Shown piece by piece: positions 44,080-53,348 of a stretch of DNA of 64,000 nt. Under the pieces are notes generated by a model. That model ran no database searches. It was given only the letters and a program-made list of their open reading frames with translations, and was not told the origin of the DNA. The position numbers were made by a program, and so were the translations under genes. Position 1 is the stretch's first letter, and each line of letters begins with the position of its first letter. The stretch spans positions 682,001 to 746,000 of the forward strand of contig NZ_FOKB01000002.1 of assembly GCF_900111895.1 (NCBI RefSeq). Direction: 5' to 3'. This DNA is from Pseudomonas simiae. GTDB lineage: Bacteria; Pseudomonadota; Gammaproteobacteria; Pseudomonadales; Pseudomonadaceae.

Positions 44080-46926
44080 TTAACCTGCTACCAGAACCCG
44101 AATCGCTTCCAGTCGCAGCGCCGCCTTATCCAGCATGGCCAGGCCTTGCTCGCGTTGGGTGCGCAGGGCCACCAGCTCGCTGTCGCGCACAGTCGGGTTG
44201 ACCGCTTGCAAGGCGGTCAGGCGTGCCAGTTCTTCGTCGGTGTCCGCCGCCAGGCGACGCTTGGCCTCGGCCACGCGCTCGGCATGTTGCGGGGTGATCT
44301 TCTCTTCGCCCGCGTTGATCCGTGGCGTCAGCTGGTCGCGCTGGGCCTGGATGAACTTGTTGGCGCTGGCCCGTGGCACGCTTTCCAATTGGTCGTTGAG
44401 GGTCACGAAAGACACACGGCTCGACAGGTCGTTGCCATTGGCATCCAGCAGGCAGCGCAGGGCTGCCGGCGGCAGGTAACGGCCCAGTTGCAGCGAGCGC
44501 GGGGCAACCACTTCGCTGACGTAGAGCAGTTCCAGCAACACGGTGCCAGGCTTCAGCGCCTTGTTCTTGATCAGCGCCACGGCGGTGTTGCCCATGGAAC
44601 CGGACAACACCAGGTCCATGCCGCCCTGCACCATCGGGTGTTCCCAGGTGATGAACTGCATGTCTTCGCGGGACAGCGCCTGGTTACGGTCGTAGGTGAT
44701 GGTCACACCTTCGTCGTCACCCAGGGGGAAACTGGCGTCGAGCATCTTTTCGCTGGGCTTGAGGATCAGCGCGTTTTCCGAATGGTCTTCGCTGTCGATG
44801 CCGAAGGCGTCGAACAGGGTTTCCATGTAGATCGGCAGGGCGAACTGGTCGTCTTGCTCAAGGATGTCTTCCACCAGTGCATCGCCTTCACCCGCGCCGC
44901 CGGAGTTGAGTTCCAGCAGGCGGTCGCGACCGGTGTGCAGTTCTTCTTCCAGGCGCTCACGCTCGGCGCGGGCCTCGTCGATCAAGGCTTGCCACTCGCC
45001 GTCATCGGCGTTTTCCAGCAGCGGCAGCAGGCGTGGGCCGAACTGATGCTGCAAGGCGTTGCCGGTCGGGCAGGTGTTGAGGAAGGCGTTGAGCGCTTCG
45101 TGGTACCACTGGAACAGGCGCTCTTGCGGGCTGGTTTCCAGGTACGGCACGTGCAGTTCGATCACGTGTTTCTGGCCGATCCGGTCCAGTCGGCCGATGC
45201 GCTGTTCCAGCAAATCGGGGTGGGACGGCAGGTCGAACAGCACCAGGTGGTGGGAGAACTGGAAGTTACGGCCTTCACTGCCGATTTCCGAACAGATCAG
45301 CACTTGGGCGCCAAACTCTTCATCGGCGAAGTAAGCGGCGGCGCGGTCACGCTCGAGGATGTTCATGCCCTCGTGGAACACCGTGGCCGGAATGCCGGAG
45401 CGCACGCGCAGGGCGTCTTCCAGGTCCATGGCGGTTTCGGCGTGGGCGCAGATCACCAGGACCTTGGTGCGCTTGAGCATTTTCAGCTGGTCGATCAGCC
45501 ACTCGACGCGCGGGTCGAAGCGCCACCAGCGGTTTTCTTCTTCGATGTCCGGCTGCGACTGGAAGCTGACTTCCGGGTACAGCTCGGCGTGTTCGCCCAG
45601 CGGCAACTCGAGGTATTCGTCCGGGTTCGGCAGCGGGTAGGCGTGCAGTTTGCGCTCTGGGAAACCTTGCACAGCGGCACGGGTGTTGCGAAACAGCACG
45701 CGGCCCGTGCCGTGGCGGTCGAGCAGCTCGCGTACCAGGCGTGCGCTGGCTTCGGTGTCGCCATCGTTGACGGCGGTCAGCAGCGCTTCACCTTCGTTGC
45801 CGAGGAAACCCTGGATGGTCTTGTGCGCGGCAGGGGAGAGACGACCTTTGTCCAGCAGCTCCTGCACGGCTTCGGCGACCGGGCGATAGTTCTCGCTCTC
45901 TGCGCGGAAGGCTTGCAGGTCGTGGAAGCGGTTCGGGTCGAGCAGGCGCAGACGCGCGAAGTGGCTGTCCTGGCCCAATTGCTCCGGGGTGGCGGTGAGC
46001 AGCAATACGCCAGGGATCACTTCGGCCAGTTGCTCGACCAGCGCGTATTCCGGGCTGACCTTGTCTTCATGCCACACCAGGTGGTGAGCTTCATCGACCA
46101 CCAACAGGTCCCAACCGGCGGCGAACAGCGCGTCCTGGGCCTTTTCGTCGTCCACCAGCCATTCCAGCGCAACCAGAGCCAGTTGGGTGTCTTCGAACGG
46201 GTTGGTGGCATCGCTTTCGATAAAGCGTTCTTCGTCGAACAGCGCAACCTGCAGGTTGAAGCGGCGGCGCATTTCCACCAGCCATTGGTGCTGCAGGTTT
46301 TCCGGGACCAGGATCAGCACGCGGTTGGCGCGGCCCGACAGCAGTTGGCGATGGATCACCAGGCCGGCTTCGATGGTCTTGCCCAAGCCCACTTCGTCAG
46401 CCAGCAATACCCGTGGCGCGATACGGTCAGCGACCTCACGGGCGATGTGCAACTGGTGCGCGATCGGTTGTGCACGCACGCCACCCAAGCCCCACAACGA
46501 GGACTGCAATTGGCGGCTGGTGTGTTCCAGGGTGTGGTAGCGCAGCGAGAACCAGGCCAGCGGGTCGATCTGCCCGGCGAACAGGCGGTCGCTGGCCAGG
46601 CGGAACTGGATGAAGTTCGAGAGTTGGGTTTCCGGCAGGGTGACCTGCTCGTTCTGCCCATTGAGGCCGTGGTACACCAGCAAGCCGTCGACATCGTCGA
46701 CTTCCTGAACGGTCATTTTCCAGCCTTCGAAGTGGGTGATGCTGTCACCCGGCGAAAACCTCACGCGAGTGAGGGGCGCATTCCGTAGCGCATACTGGCG
46801 AGTGTCGCCAGTGGCCGGATAGAGCACGGTCAATAAGCGGCCGTCCTGTGCCAGAACGGTGCCTAACCCCAGCTCTGCTTCGCTGTCACTAATCCAGCGT
46901 TGCCCCGGTTGATACTGCTGCGCCAT
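44080..46926 (-). CDS. rapA: RNA polymerase-associated ATPase RapA
   Basis: 948-residue SWI2/SNF2 ATPase that binds core RNA polymerase and promotes its recycling after transcription. N-terminal Tudor-like domains (1-110; [22 protein letters not shown]). Helicase motifs: [20 protein letters not shown] (about 165-185), DEAHHL (about 280), LLLTATPEQ, and motif VI in [12 protein letters not shown] (about 585). C-terminal RapA_C domain. Length is that of the family (about 950-970). Single gene with its own upstream region. Confidence 0.97.
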   Translation of the reverse strand: MAQQYQPGQRWISDSEAELGLGTVLAQDGRLLTVLYPATGDTRQYALRNAPLTRVRFSPGDSITHFEGWKMTVQEVDDVDGLLVYHGLNGQNEQVTLPETQLSNFIQFRLASDRLFAGQIDPLAWFSLRYHTLEHTSRQLQSSLWGLGGVRAQPIAHQLHIAREVADRIAPRVLLADEVGLGKTIEAGLVIHRQLLSGRANRVLILVPENLQHQWLVEMRRRFNLQVALFDEERFIESDATNPFEDTQLALVALEWLVDDEKAQDALFAAGWDLLVVDEAHHLVWHEDKVSPEYALVEQLAEVIPGVLLLTATPEQLGQDSHFARLRLLDPNRFHDLQAFRAESENYRPVAEAVQELLDKGRLSPAAHKTIQGFLGNEGEALLTAVNDGDTEASARLVRELLDRHGTGRVLFRNTRAAVQGFPERKLHAYPLPNPDEYLELPLGEHAELYPEVSFQSQPDIEEENRWWRFDPRVEWLIDQLKMLKRTKVLVICAHAETAMDLEDALRVRSGIPATVFHEGMNILERDRAAAYFADEEFGAQVLICSEIGSEGRNFQFSHHLVLFDLPSHPDLLEQRIGRLDRIGQKHVIELHVPYLETSPQERLFQWYHEALNAFLNTCPTGNALQHQFGPRLLPLLENADDGEWQALIDEARAERERLEEELHTGRDRLLELNSGGAGEGDALVEDILEQDDQFALPIYMETLFDAFGIDSEDHSENALILKPSEKMLDASFPLGDDEGVTITYDRNQALSREDMQFITWEHPMVQGGMDLVLSGSMGNTAVALIKNKALKPGTVLLELLYVSEVVAPRSLQLGRYLPPAALRCLLDANGNDLSSRVSFVTLNDQLESVPRASANKFIQAQRDQLTPRINAGEEKITPQHAERVAEAKRRLAADTDEELARLTALQAVNPTVRDSELVALRTQREQGLAMLDKAALRLEAIRVLVAG

Positions 46927-47145
46927 GCTGCCTGACTCCCGCCGTGAAAAAGCCGACTATCTTAACGGAACAAGCCCCCACGCCCAAGGACTCTGAGAAA
47001 AACTACTCCGTTGGCGCGGCGTATCGGAAGTCGAATCGACGGGTGGCGGGCACTTGACAGTGTCGACTGGGTCACAGGTTGGCGAGCCTGCGCTCAAGTC
47101 GCCCGGCAACCCGCCGACAGCCTGTTGATCAGGAGAATAATCACT

Positions 47146-47487
47146 ATGCTGCCACCCATGCTGCCCGTCAGCGTTGTGCCGGTCACGTCACAACTCGATC
47201 CGGTGCGACAGAAGCCGGATATCCCGCCCGTGGTGCCAGTTCAACCCGGCTCCAACGAGAGCACCATCGACCTGAAAAAAGGCGACGCCGAGACGTCGAC
47301 CTTTTTGCTGCGCGAAGAACAACGCCGCCAGCAGGAACAACAGAAACGCCGGCGTGAGGCCGATGAAGACCCGGAGCAGCACCTGGCCATTCCGGGGGAT
47401 GTGCTCAATGCCGACAACACCGTGCCGGTGGTGCCGCTGATCGAAGATGCCCCGCGCCAGGGCTTGTGGGTGGACGTCGAGGTTTAG
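47146..47487 (+). CDS. Hypothetical Pro-rich/charged protein
   Basis: 113 residues, no signal or membrane segment. The N-terminal 45 residues are Pro/Val-rich (MLPPMLPVSVVPVTSQ); then a charged helix (FLLREEQRRQQEQQKRRREA) probably forms a coiled coil; the acidic C-terminus ends VDVEV. Probably disordered overall. AGGAGA lies 10 bp before the ATG at 47146, which decides the start. The stop overlaps the convergent aminotransferase stop by 4 bp. I do not recognise a function. Confidence 0.75.
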   Translation: MLPPMLPVSVVPVTSQLDPVRQKPDIPPVVPVQPGSNESTIDLKKGDAETSTFLLREEQRRQQEQQKRRREADEDPEQHLAIPGDVLNADNTVPVVPLIEDAPRQGLWVDVEV

Positions 47488-48665
47488 TCGCACAACTCGC
47501 GCAGGGCCGCGATCAACAACTCGATATCGTGCTCGGTGTTGAGCGGGCTGACCGAGACCCGCGCCACGCTTTCCAGGCCCCGCGCCTGCATATCCAGTGG
47601 CGTGTAGGCCACGCCGTTGGCGCCGATATTGATGCGCTTCAAGCCCAGTCGCCGTTTCAGTTCGAAGGCATCCCACCCCGCCAGGTTGAAGGCGATCAAG
47701 CCTGATTGATGGGTGCCCAGGTCATGCAGGGTAATACCCGCAATCCCACGCAATGCGTCGCGGATTTGCTCGGCGGTTTGCGACACCCTTTCCCAGACGC
47801 GCTCGATGCCCAGACGATTCATCTCTTGCAATGCGTTGCCCAGGCCAGCCAGTAAGGCGAAGGAGGTCTCGCTGGTTTCGAAGCGACGGGCGTCATTGCG
47901 CAGGTCAAACCCCCGGGCCGTCCATGGCGCTGAAAATACGTCACGCTGGGCCGGGTTCAACTGTTCAAGAAAATCCGGCCGCACATACAGCAGTGCGGTG
48001 CCCCTTGGGCCGCGCAGGTGTTTGCGTCCGGCCGACTTGAGCACGTCGCACTGCAACGCCTGCACATCCACGGGCACCTGGCCGACGGCTTGGCCGGCGT
48101 CGATGAAGTAGGGGATGGCATGACGTCTCGCCACTTCACCGATGGCCTGGGCGGGGTTGATCAGGCCGCCATTGGCCGGGAGCCAAGTGAGGTCGATCAG
48201 CTTGACGTGTGTATCGATCATCGATTCCAGCGCCAGCGGGCAGACCGCGCCGCTGTCATCGCAGGGGATGGTTTCCACTCGGGCACCGGCTTGTACAGCC
48301 AGCTCCATGCTGGCCAGATTGCCACCCCATTCATGGCGGCCCACCAGAATACGATCGCCCGCCTGCCAAGGCCCCAAGGCCTGAAACGCCAGGCTCCAGG
48401 CGGTCGAGCCACTGCTGGCAAACGCGATTGATGAAGCGGGGGCGTTGAGCAGTTGCGCGGCGGCGCGACGGGCTTTTTCCACCAGCACGGCGCCATGTTC
48501 ACCGGCTTCCATCGGGCCGTCCCGGGCTTCGCGTTGCAGGTGTTCGATGATCGCATCGAGGGTTGCCTGGCTGGGCAGGGAGGCGCCGGCAGGGTTGAAG
48601 TGCACGATGCCGGATTGGCAACCCGGCGTGTCATCTCGCAGGCGCTGGACTTCGAGCGGGCTCAC
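47484..48665 (-). CDS. Class V aminotransferase-fold PLP enzyme
   Basis: 393 residues, fold-type I. Conserved segments: VHFNPAGASLPSQATLDAI, AFASSGSTAWSLAFQAL (phosphate cradle), IPYFIDAGQAVGQVPVDV (Asp that contacts the PLP ring nitrogen), and LKSAGRKHLRGPRGTALLYV with the PLP Lys. This resembles isopenicillin-N epimerase, EgtE or NifS-like lyases rather than canonical SufS, because the mobile active-site Cys loop is not obvious. The start overlaps the RidA stop (ATGA), so the two are cotranslated. Substrate unknown. Confidence 0.85.
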   Translation of the reverse strand: MSPLEVQRLRDDTPGCQSGIVHFNPAGASLPSQATLDAIIEHLQREARDGPMEAGEHGAVLVEKARRAAAQLLNAPASSIAFASSGSTAWSLAFQALGPWQAGDRILVGRHEWGGNLASMELAVQAGARVETIPCDDSGAVCPLALESMIDTHVKLIDLTWLPANGGLINPAQAIGEVARRHAIPYFIDAGQAVGQVPVDVQALQCDVLKSAGRKHLRGPRGTALLYVRPDFLEQLNPAQRDVFSAPWTARGFDLRNDARRFETSETSFALLAGLGNALQEMNRLGIERVWERVSQTAEQIRDALRGIAGITLHDLGTHQSGLIAFNLAGWDAFELKRRLGLKRINIGANGVAYTPLDMQARGLESVARVSVSPLNTEHDIELLIAALRELCD

Positions 48666-49132
48666 GGGCGCAGCTCGAAAATGGCATCAACCTCCACCGC
48701 CACGCCGGCCGGCAGGCTTGAAACACCCACGGCGGTGCGCACATGTCGGCCTTTTTCGCCCAGTGCGTTGACCAGTAGATTGGACGCGCCGTTGGCGACC
48801 ACGCTTTGTTGTTTGAAATCAGCGCTGCTGGCGATAAACACACCCAGGCGCACGGTGCGTACCAGGCGTGACAAGTCATCACCCAAGGCATCGCTCAATT
48901 GGCCCAGCAGGCCCAGGGCTGCCAGTTCCGCCGCGTGTGCGCCTTCTTCATCGCTGACGGACTCGCCCAAGCGGCCGACGTAGGCTGGTTTGCCATCTAC
49001 CAGCGGAATCTGCCCGGAGACGAACAGCTGGTTCTGGCTGATGACATGATTGACGTAGTTGGCAATCGGCTGGCTGGGGGTGGGCAGCGTGAGGCCCAAG
49101 GCTTGCACGCGTTGGCGGATGGAGTCGCTCAT
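48662..49132 (-). CDS. RidA-family (YjgF/L-PSP) protein
   Basis: 156 residues, longer than archetypal RidA (about 128), resembling the atypical COG0251 subgroup. The Arg needed for imine deamination is present in HVRTAVGVSSLPAGVAVEVDA near the C-terminus. RidA proteins hydrolyse reactive enamine/imine intermediates released by PLP enzymes, and the coupled downstream gene is a PLP enzyme, so it probably clears that enzyme's intermediate. Start ATG 49132; 90 bp after the LysR stop. Confidence 0.88.
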   Translation of the reverse strand: MSDSIRQRVQALGLTLPTPSQPIANYVNHVISQNQLFVSGQIPLVDGKPAYVGRLGESVSDEEGAHAAELAALGLLGQLSDALGDDLSRLVRTVRLGVFIASSADFKQQSVVANGASNLLVNALGEKGRHVRTAVGVSSLPAGVAVEVDAIFELRP

Positions 49133-49222
49133 GATCAATCCTCTCTGTTCAGGAGGTTTCAGCATGTGCGTTGCCTGGGTGAGCGACAAACGGATAGATC
49201 TCACGCAACGTATCGAAATAAC

Positions 49223-50089
49223 TCACCCGTCGGCGCAGACTTCCTTCAGCCACCGGCTGAAGCACGCGGCGGCTTCGTTGGTGCTGCCCTGGGGAGCGAT
49301 GAGCCAATAGCCGATGTCGCTGTGATAGGGCGGCCAGTCGAAGGCCTCCACCAGGCTGCCGTCCTGCAGCCGGCGTTCGATCAGGCGATGCCGGCCCATC
49401 GCGATACCTTGGCCAGCCACGGCGGCTTCGACCACGATGTTGTAGTCGTGCAGCATCACGCGGGGGTGGTGGGCGAGGTCGACCTGGTAGTGCGCGGACC
49501 AGTCGGTCCACTCGAACGGCCGGTGCGAAGTGGCCATTAATAGTGGGCTGTCCTGCATGGCTTTGAATGTAGGGCTGCACACCGGGGAGATGACTTCCTG
49601 CATCAGTCGCGTGGCCTGGACATCAGGCCAATCTCCCTTGCCGTATCGGATGGCGAGGTCGACCTCGGCCGCAGCGACGTTGGCCAGTTGAATAGACGGC
49701 AACAACTCAACCTGGATATGCGGGTAACGGGTTAGAAACCCGGCCAGACGCGGCGCCAGCCACAGCGTGGCAAAGGAGGCCAACAAGCCGATGCGCAAGA
49801 CAGTGGCGCGGGGGGCAACCCGTTGGGTGCGAGTGGCGGCAGCGATGGCATCGAGGGCAGGGCGGATTTCGTCGTAGTACTGTTGGCCGTCGGCGGTCAG
49901 ATCGATCGCGCGGGTGCGTCGGATAAACAGTGGTTTGCCCAGGTGCTGCTCAAGTTTTTGCACCTGGTGGCTGAGGGCGCTCTGGGTCACCGACAACTCG
50001 CTGGCGGCCTTGATAAAACTCAGATGCCGCGCCACGGCTTCAAAGGCACGCAGTGCCAGCAACGGCGGAAGGTCCTTGTGCAGTGCCAC
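49223..50089 (-). CDS. LysR-type regulator (GcvA-like)
   Basis: 288 residues from the GTG at 50089 (ALHKDLPPLLALRAFEAVARHLSFIKAA, standard GcvA-type N-terminus). HTH recognition helix is in LSVTQSALSHQVQKLE; the effector domain spans about 95-285. The frame continues to 50185, but the extra 32 residues are basic and not family-like. It is on the same strand and just upstream of the RidA/aminotransferase pair, which it probably regulates. Confidence 0.9.
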   Translation of the reverse strand: MALHKDLPPLLALRAFEAVARHLSFIKAASELSVTQSALSHQVQKLEQHLGKPLFIRRTRAIDLTADGQQYYDEIRPALDAIAAATRTQRVAPRATVLRIGLLASFATLWLAPRLAGFLTRYPHIQVELLPSIQLANVAAAEVDLAIRYGKGDWPDVQATRLMQEVISPVCSPTFKAMQDSPLLMATSHRPFEWTDWSAHYQVDLAHHPRVMLHDYNIVVEAAVAGQGIAMGRHRLIERRLQDGSLVEAFDWPPYHSDIGYWLIAPQGSTNEAAACFSRWLKEVCADG

Positions 50090-50220
50090 CTGAGGGCGTC
50101 TCCGGGTTTGGGAAAGGCCTCGATTTTGTGCGATGCCTTGCCTTTTGTCGCCCGCTGATTTGCCGTTGGCCGCTTGAGCCCGCATTATTGGGCCATTCCC
50201 TCCACGACGTAAGCCAAGCC

Positions 50221-50382
50221 ATGAGTGAAGACGACAAGCTGATCGACCTGAATGCCGAACGTGCCAAGCGCGTGCATGACCTCAATGACAAGCGCCTGAA
50301 TGAAGTGCGCCAGGCATTCGAACAGGCAATGCCGCTCAGCAAAGTGAAGAAAAAACCGAAGAACAAACCAAAAAAGCGTTGA
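50221..50382 (+). CDS. Small basic conserved hypothetical protein
   Basis: 53 residues beginning MSEDDKLIDLNAERAKRVHD and ending in a Lys-rich tail (KKKPKNKPKKR). Predicted one long amphipathic helix plus disordered basic end, suggesting nucleic-acid or ribosome contact; function not known. The ATG at 50221 is preferred over longer in-frame starts because upstream sequence overlaps the LysR gene and lacks helical character. A weak hairpin (50388-50407) follows. Confidence 0.7.
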   Translation: MSEDDKLIDLNAERAKRVHDLNDKRLNEVRQAFEQAMPLSKVKKKPKNKPKKR

Positions 50383-50525
50383 AACAGCCTGCATCTGCTG
50401 ATGCAGGTCAGTTATTGCCCTTCTTTATGCCCCGTCGCGGGCAACATTGATCCCCGTCAATTTTCCAATCCGCGTTCTCCATTAACTTAGCCCTATCGCA
50501 ACAGGGCAAGCACAGGAGGCCGGTC

Positions 50526-50642
50526 ATGTTTATCGATAATGTGGTGTTTGCCGGAGTGCTGACTGTAAGCCTCATGGTGATGTTTTTTGTAGGATTTGGA
50601 ATTTTTATCTGGAAAGACGCGAACAAGCGTAAAAAACCATAG
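50526..50642 (+). CDS. ccoM: Single-helix membrane mini-protein, CcoM-like cbb3 oxidase subunit
   Basis: 38 residues: MFIDNVVFAGVLTVSLMV then MFFVGFGIFIWKDANKRKKP. One transmembrane helix (about 6-30), followed by W-K-D-A and a basic cytoplasmic end. It closely resembles, from memory, CcoM, the ~37-residue subunit found in the P. stutzeri cbb3-type cytochrome oxidase and required for its assembly and stability. AGGAGG lies 6 bp upstream and a UUCG-loop terminator follows, so this is a complete one-gene unit. No ccoNOPQ genes are nearby. Confidence 0.7.
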   Translation: MFIDNVVFAGVLTVSLMVMFFVGFGIFIWKDANKRKKP

Positions 50643-50677
50643 GTCTTTCCAGATTACATGAGCACGCAAGGCATTTT

Positions 50678-50703
50678 GGGCGACTTCGGTCGCCCTTTTT
50701 TTT
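50678..50703 (+). terminator. Terminator of the ccoM-like gene
   Basis: GGGCGAC, TTCG tetraloop, GTCGCCC, followed by eight T. Confidence 0.93.
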
Positions 50704-50760
50704 GCGTTCGAATTAACGCCATTCCCTGTAGGAACCGGCTTCTACAGAAATACGAACATA

Positions 50761-50796
50761 AAAAAAGGTGCGATCCTCGCGGATCGCACCTTTTTT
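50761..50796. terminator. Bidirectional terminator, mainly for pitA
   Basis: AAAAAAGGTGCGATCC, loop TCGC, GGATCGCACCTTTTTT. It is symmetric; pitA (minus strand) ends 16 bp away. Confidence 0.92.
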
Positions 50797-50811
50797 ATGA
50801 CAGGCAGGTTA

Positions 50812-52287
50812 TCAACTACCCAGCGCTTTGGATGCCAACCAGAACAACCCGGCCGACAAGGCCACGGTGGCCGGAAGGGTCAGGACCCAGGCCATCAGGA
50901 TGGTCTTCACCGTGCCACCTTGCAGACCGCTTTTATTCGCGACCATGGTGCCGGCCACGCCGGAAGACAGCACGTGGGTGGTGGAGACCGGCAGCGCAAA
51001 GATGTTGGCGAAGCCAATCATGGTCGCGGTGGTGATCTGCGCCGACATGCCCTGGGCATAGGTCATGCCTTGCTTGCCGATCTTCTCACCGATGGTCAGT
51101 ACGACGCGCTTCCAGCCCACCATGGTGCCCAGGCCCAGGGCCAGTGCAACGGCGAGGATGACCCAGAACGGGGCGTACTCGGTGGTGGCGGTCAAGTCTT
51201 TGCGCAGCTTGTCGAGGTCGGACTTTTCACGTGCATCCAAGCCTGGCAGCTTGCCGACTTTTTTCGCGGTGTCATCCAGGCAGAGCAAATAGCGACGCAC
51301 TTCAATACGCTGGTCAGAGGTCAGCGAATGATAGTCGGACACGCCTTTCAAGGTGTCGACCAGCGCGTTGATGGTGGGCTCGGTCTGTTGCGGGTTGCAC
51401 TGGAACTTGCCCGGCAGATCATTTTTCACGCTTTTGCCCAGGGCCAGGAACTCACCGAGCGTGGCGTTATTGCGCTGGTAGAACTGGCTCAGATGCACGG
51501 TCGCATCGCGGGTACGTTCGATCTGGTATGTGGTGCTGCCCAGGTCGAGGACGAACTGCGCCGGTACGATACCGATCAGCACCAGCATGATCAGGCCGAT
51601 GCCTTTCTGGCCGTCGTTGGAACCGTGTACGAAACTCACGGCCATGGCGGAAATCACCAGCACCAGGCGGTTCCAGAACGGCGGGTGTTTCTTGTCGTCG
51701 AGCTTGCGGCGCTGGTCCGGGGTCTTGTGCATCTTCGACAGCGGACGCCACCACTTCAGGCCGATCAGCACCAGGGCTGCGACCAGGAAGCCGGCCATTG
51801 GCGAGAACACCAGCGAGGCGCCGATATCCACGGCTTTCTGCCAGTTCACACCGTCAGCCAGGGGAATATCGTTGATCAGGGCATTGGCCAGGCCGACACC
51901 GAGGATCGAACCGATCAGGGTGTGGGAGCTGGAAGCCGGGATACCGAAGTACCAGGTGCCCAGGTTCCAGGTGATCGCCGCCGCCAATAAAGAGAAGACC
52001 ATCGCCAAGCCATGGCCGGTGTTCACATTGATCAGCAACTCCACCGGCAGCAAGTGCACGATGGCGTAGGCGACGCCGACACCACCGAGCAACACGCCGA
52101 GGAAGTTGAACACCCCGGAGAAGAACACGGCCAAGTGCGGCGGCATGGCTTTGGTATAGATGACTGTGGCCACCGCGTTAGCGGTGTCATGAAAGCCATT
52201 GATGAACTCGAAGGCGAGGACAAAGGCCAGGGCGAGCAACAGGCTCACGAGAACCCAAGCATCCAGTCCGCTGAATAAATCGATCAT
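50812..52287 (-). CDS. pitA: Low-affinity inorganic phosphate transporter PitA
   Basis: 491-residue inner-membrane symporter of metal-phosphate and H+. PHO4-family signatures appear in both inverted halves: EFINGFHDTANAVATVIYTKAM (N-terminal GFHDxANA, residues about 27-45) and FVHGSNDGQKGIGLIML in the second half. About 10-11 helices and a large central cytoplasmic loop (about 290-390). Length is normal for PitA (about 490-500). Confidence 0.95.
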   Translation of the reverse strand: MIDLFSGLDAWVLVSLLLALAFVLAFEFINGFHDTANAVATVIYTKAMPPHLAVFFSGVFNFLGVLLGGVGVAYAIVHLLPVELLINVNTGHGLAMVFSLLAAAITWNLGTWYFGIPASSSHTLIGSILGVGLANALINDIPLADGVNWQKAVDIGASLVFSPMAGFLVAALVLIGLKWWRPLSKMHKTPDQRRKLDDKKHPPFWNRLVLVISAMAVSFVHGSNDGQKGIGLIMLVLIGIVPAQFVLDLGSTTYQIERTRDATVHLSQFYQRNNATLGEFLALGKSVKNDLPGKFQCNPQQTEPTINALVDTLKGVSDYHSLTSDQRIEVRRYLLCLDDTAKKVGKLPGLDAREKSDLDKLRKDLTATTEYAPFWVILAVALALGLGTMVGWKRVVLTIGEKIGKQGMTYAQGMSAQITTATMIGFANIFALPVSTTHVLSSGVAGTMVANKSGLQGGTVKTILMAWVLTLPATVALSAGLFWLASKALGS

Positions 52288-52472
52288 GAAGGTTTTCTGA
52301 CCCGGTCGTAAGGGGGCGCGATTATGCCAGAAAACCTCAGTAATCGATGCACTAGCTGCTCATCGGTAACAATCTTCACCGAAAAAAACACCGTGAAAGG
52401 CGTGCATCCCAGGGTTTTCGGGGCTTTGGCAAGTCTTTGATTTATAAAGCGCAGAGGCCTCAGGGCGGGGTT

Positions 52473-52490
52473 TTGTCACAAAAACGTCAC
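52473..52490 (+). promoter_or_regulatory. Pho-box-like direct repeat in the pitA upstream region
   Basis: TTGTCAC, AAAA, ACGTCAC: two 7-mers with a 4-bp A spacer, the layout of a PhoB half-site pair (CTGTCAT type). It reads away from pitA, so relevance is doubtful. The rest of the 313-bp gap 52288-52600 shows no gene. Confidence 0.25.
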
Positions 52491-52600
52491 GCCTGAAACA
52501 TTTGTATGAAATTTTACCGATGGTGGTGGGATTCAAGGTTGCCGGCTGCTGGCTATGTGCCGGCAGCCGAGGCAGAACCTTGTGGCTCAGACCGGATCGC

Positions 52601-52801
52601 TCATGGCTCTTCGGTTTTCAGCTCTTGTTCAATCTTTTGGATTTCCTGGGCAAATGCCTGGTCGAGCAGGCTGGCTCGCTTGCGCCAGGGTTTGCGTTCA
52701 GGCTCAGGCTGGGCGGCGTAGGTGGTGACTTCCCCGCCGTAAACGTCCTTGTAACGTTGCTCCTGGCGCTCAAGTTCCGCGCGCAGTTCATCTTTCGTCA
52801 C
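52601..52801 (-). CDS. Small charged conserved hypothetical protein
   Basis: 66 residues beginning [20 protein letters not shown] and ending [14 protein letters not shown]. Two charged helices joined by a Pro-rich linker ([14 protein letters not shown]); no signal, membrane segment or Cys. Probably a cytoplasmic helical adaptor; family recognised only as Pseudomonas-conserved. Start and stop are internal to a clean frame. The 547-bp region upstream (52802-53348) holds no gene, only the PcaR sites near its end. Confidence 0.7.
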   Translation of the reverse strand: MTKDELRAELERQEQRYKDVYGGEVTTYAAQPEPERKPWRKRASLLDQAFAQEIQKIEQELKTEEP

Positions 52802-53221
52802 ATTGCTACCTAATTGAGTTGAGTGTTAATACGTTGCAGCTTTATGCCGGCATGCGTCCTCGCGTGTTCCAAGTTGAAACGTTCAAGTTTGGAATAAGCA
52901 CACGCGGCCACTTGTTTAGTGGGGGCATTCAAGGCATGTAGTTTCGACCATGCACAGCGGGTGCATCATCTGGCGTGGCCCCGACCTGATAAACAAACCA
53001 GGTGAACCTGCGCATAGCGCACATTATAGCGGCGCGTTCGAATAACACTATCAGCTTAAAGTTAAAAACCGTCAACTTTGTGTGAGCGTTTTGTTACACC
53101 GTCGCGCGGGTAACTGCGTGAATTCTGGCGTCATAAATTCTACCCAACTTAACAGGTTAATAAGCACCGTTTGCTTTTACCCAATCCTGCGGGCTGGCCT
53201 ACGGCGCGAACCGGAAAATTG

Positions 53222-53252
53222 CGATAATCGAATGATCGTCCGATAATCGCAC
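53222..53252 (+). promoter_or_regulatory. pcaR operator: PcaR operator pair upstream of pcaR
   Basis: Two copies of CGATAATCG at 53222-53230 and 53241-53249, 19 bp apart. The second lies within GTCCGATAATCGCAC, a one-mismatch copy of the P. putida PcaR site (GTTCGATAATCGCAC). It sits about 100 bp before the pcaR start, consistent with autorepression. Confidence 0.75.
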
Positions 53253-53348
53253 AATGTTGTCAGCGCTGCCTTGTGCATCCCGGCTGACGCGGCTTGTAAT
53301 AGCAGCCGAACCTCCCTTGCGGTCGACAATAAGAGAAAGGATCCCGAT

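Noticed and set aside
43990..46788. 932-codon open frame on the plus strand opposite rapA
   Set aside because: It is the antisense shadow of a clear 948-residue RapA with all motifs; high third-position GC leaves opposite frames open. No RBS or family features.
52502..52813. 103-codon hydrophobic plus-strand frame before pcaR
   Set aside because: Opposite strand of the charged 66-residue gene, no RBS; hydrophobicity comes from the complement of charged codons.
53040..53220. tRNA or riboswitch in the long gap before pcaR
   Set aside because: No cloverleaf or recognised aptamer core; only AT-rich sequence and the PcaR cores at its end.
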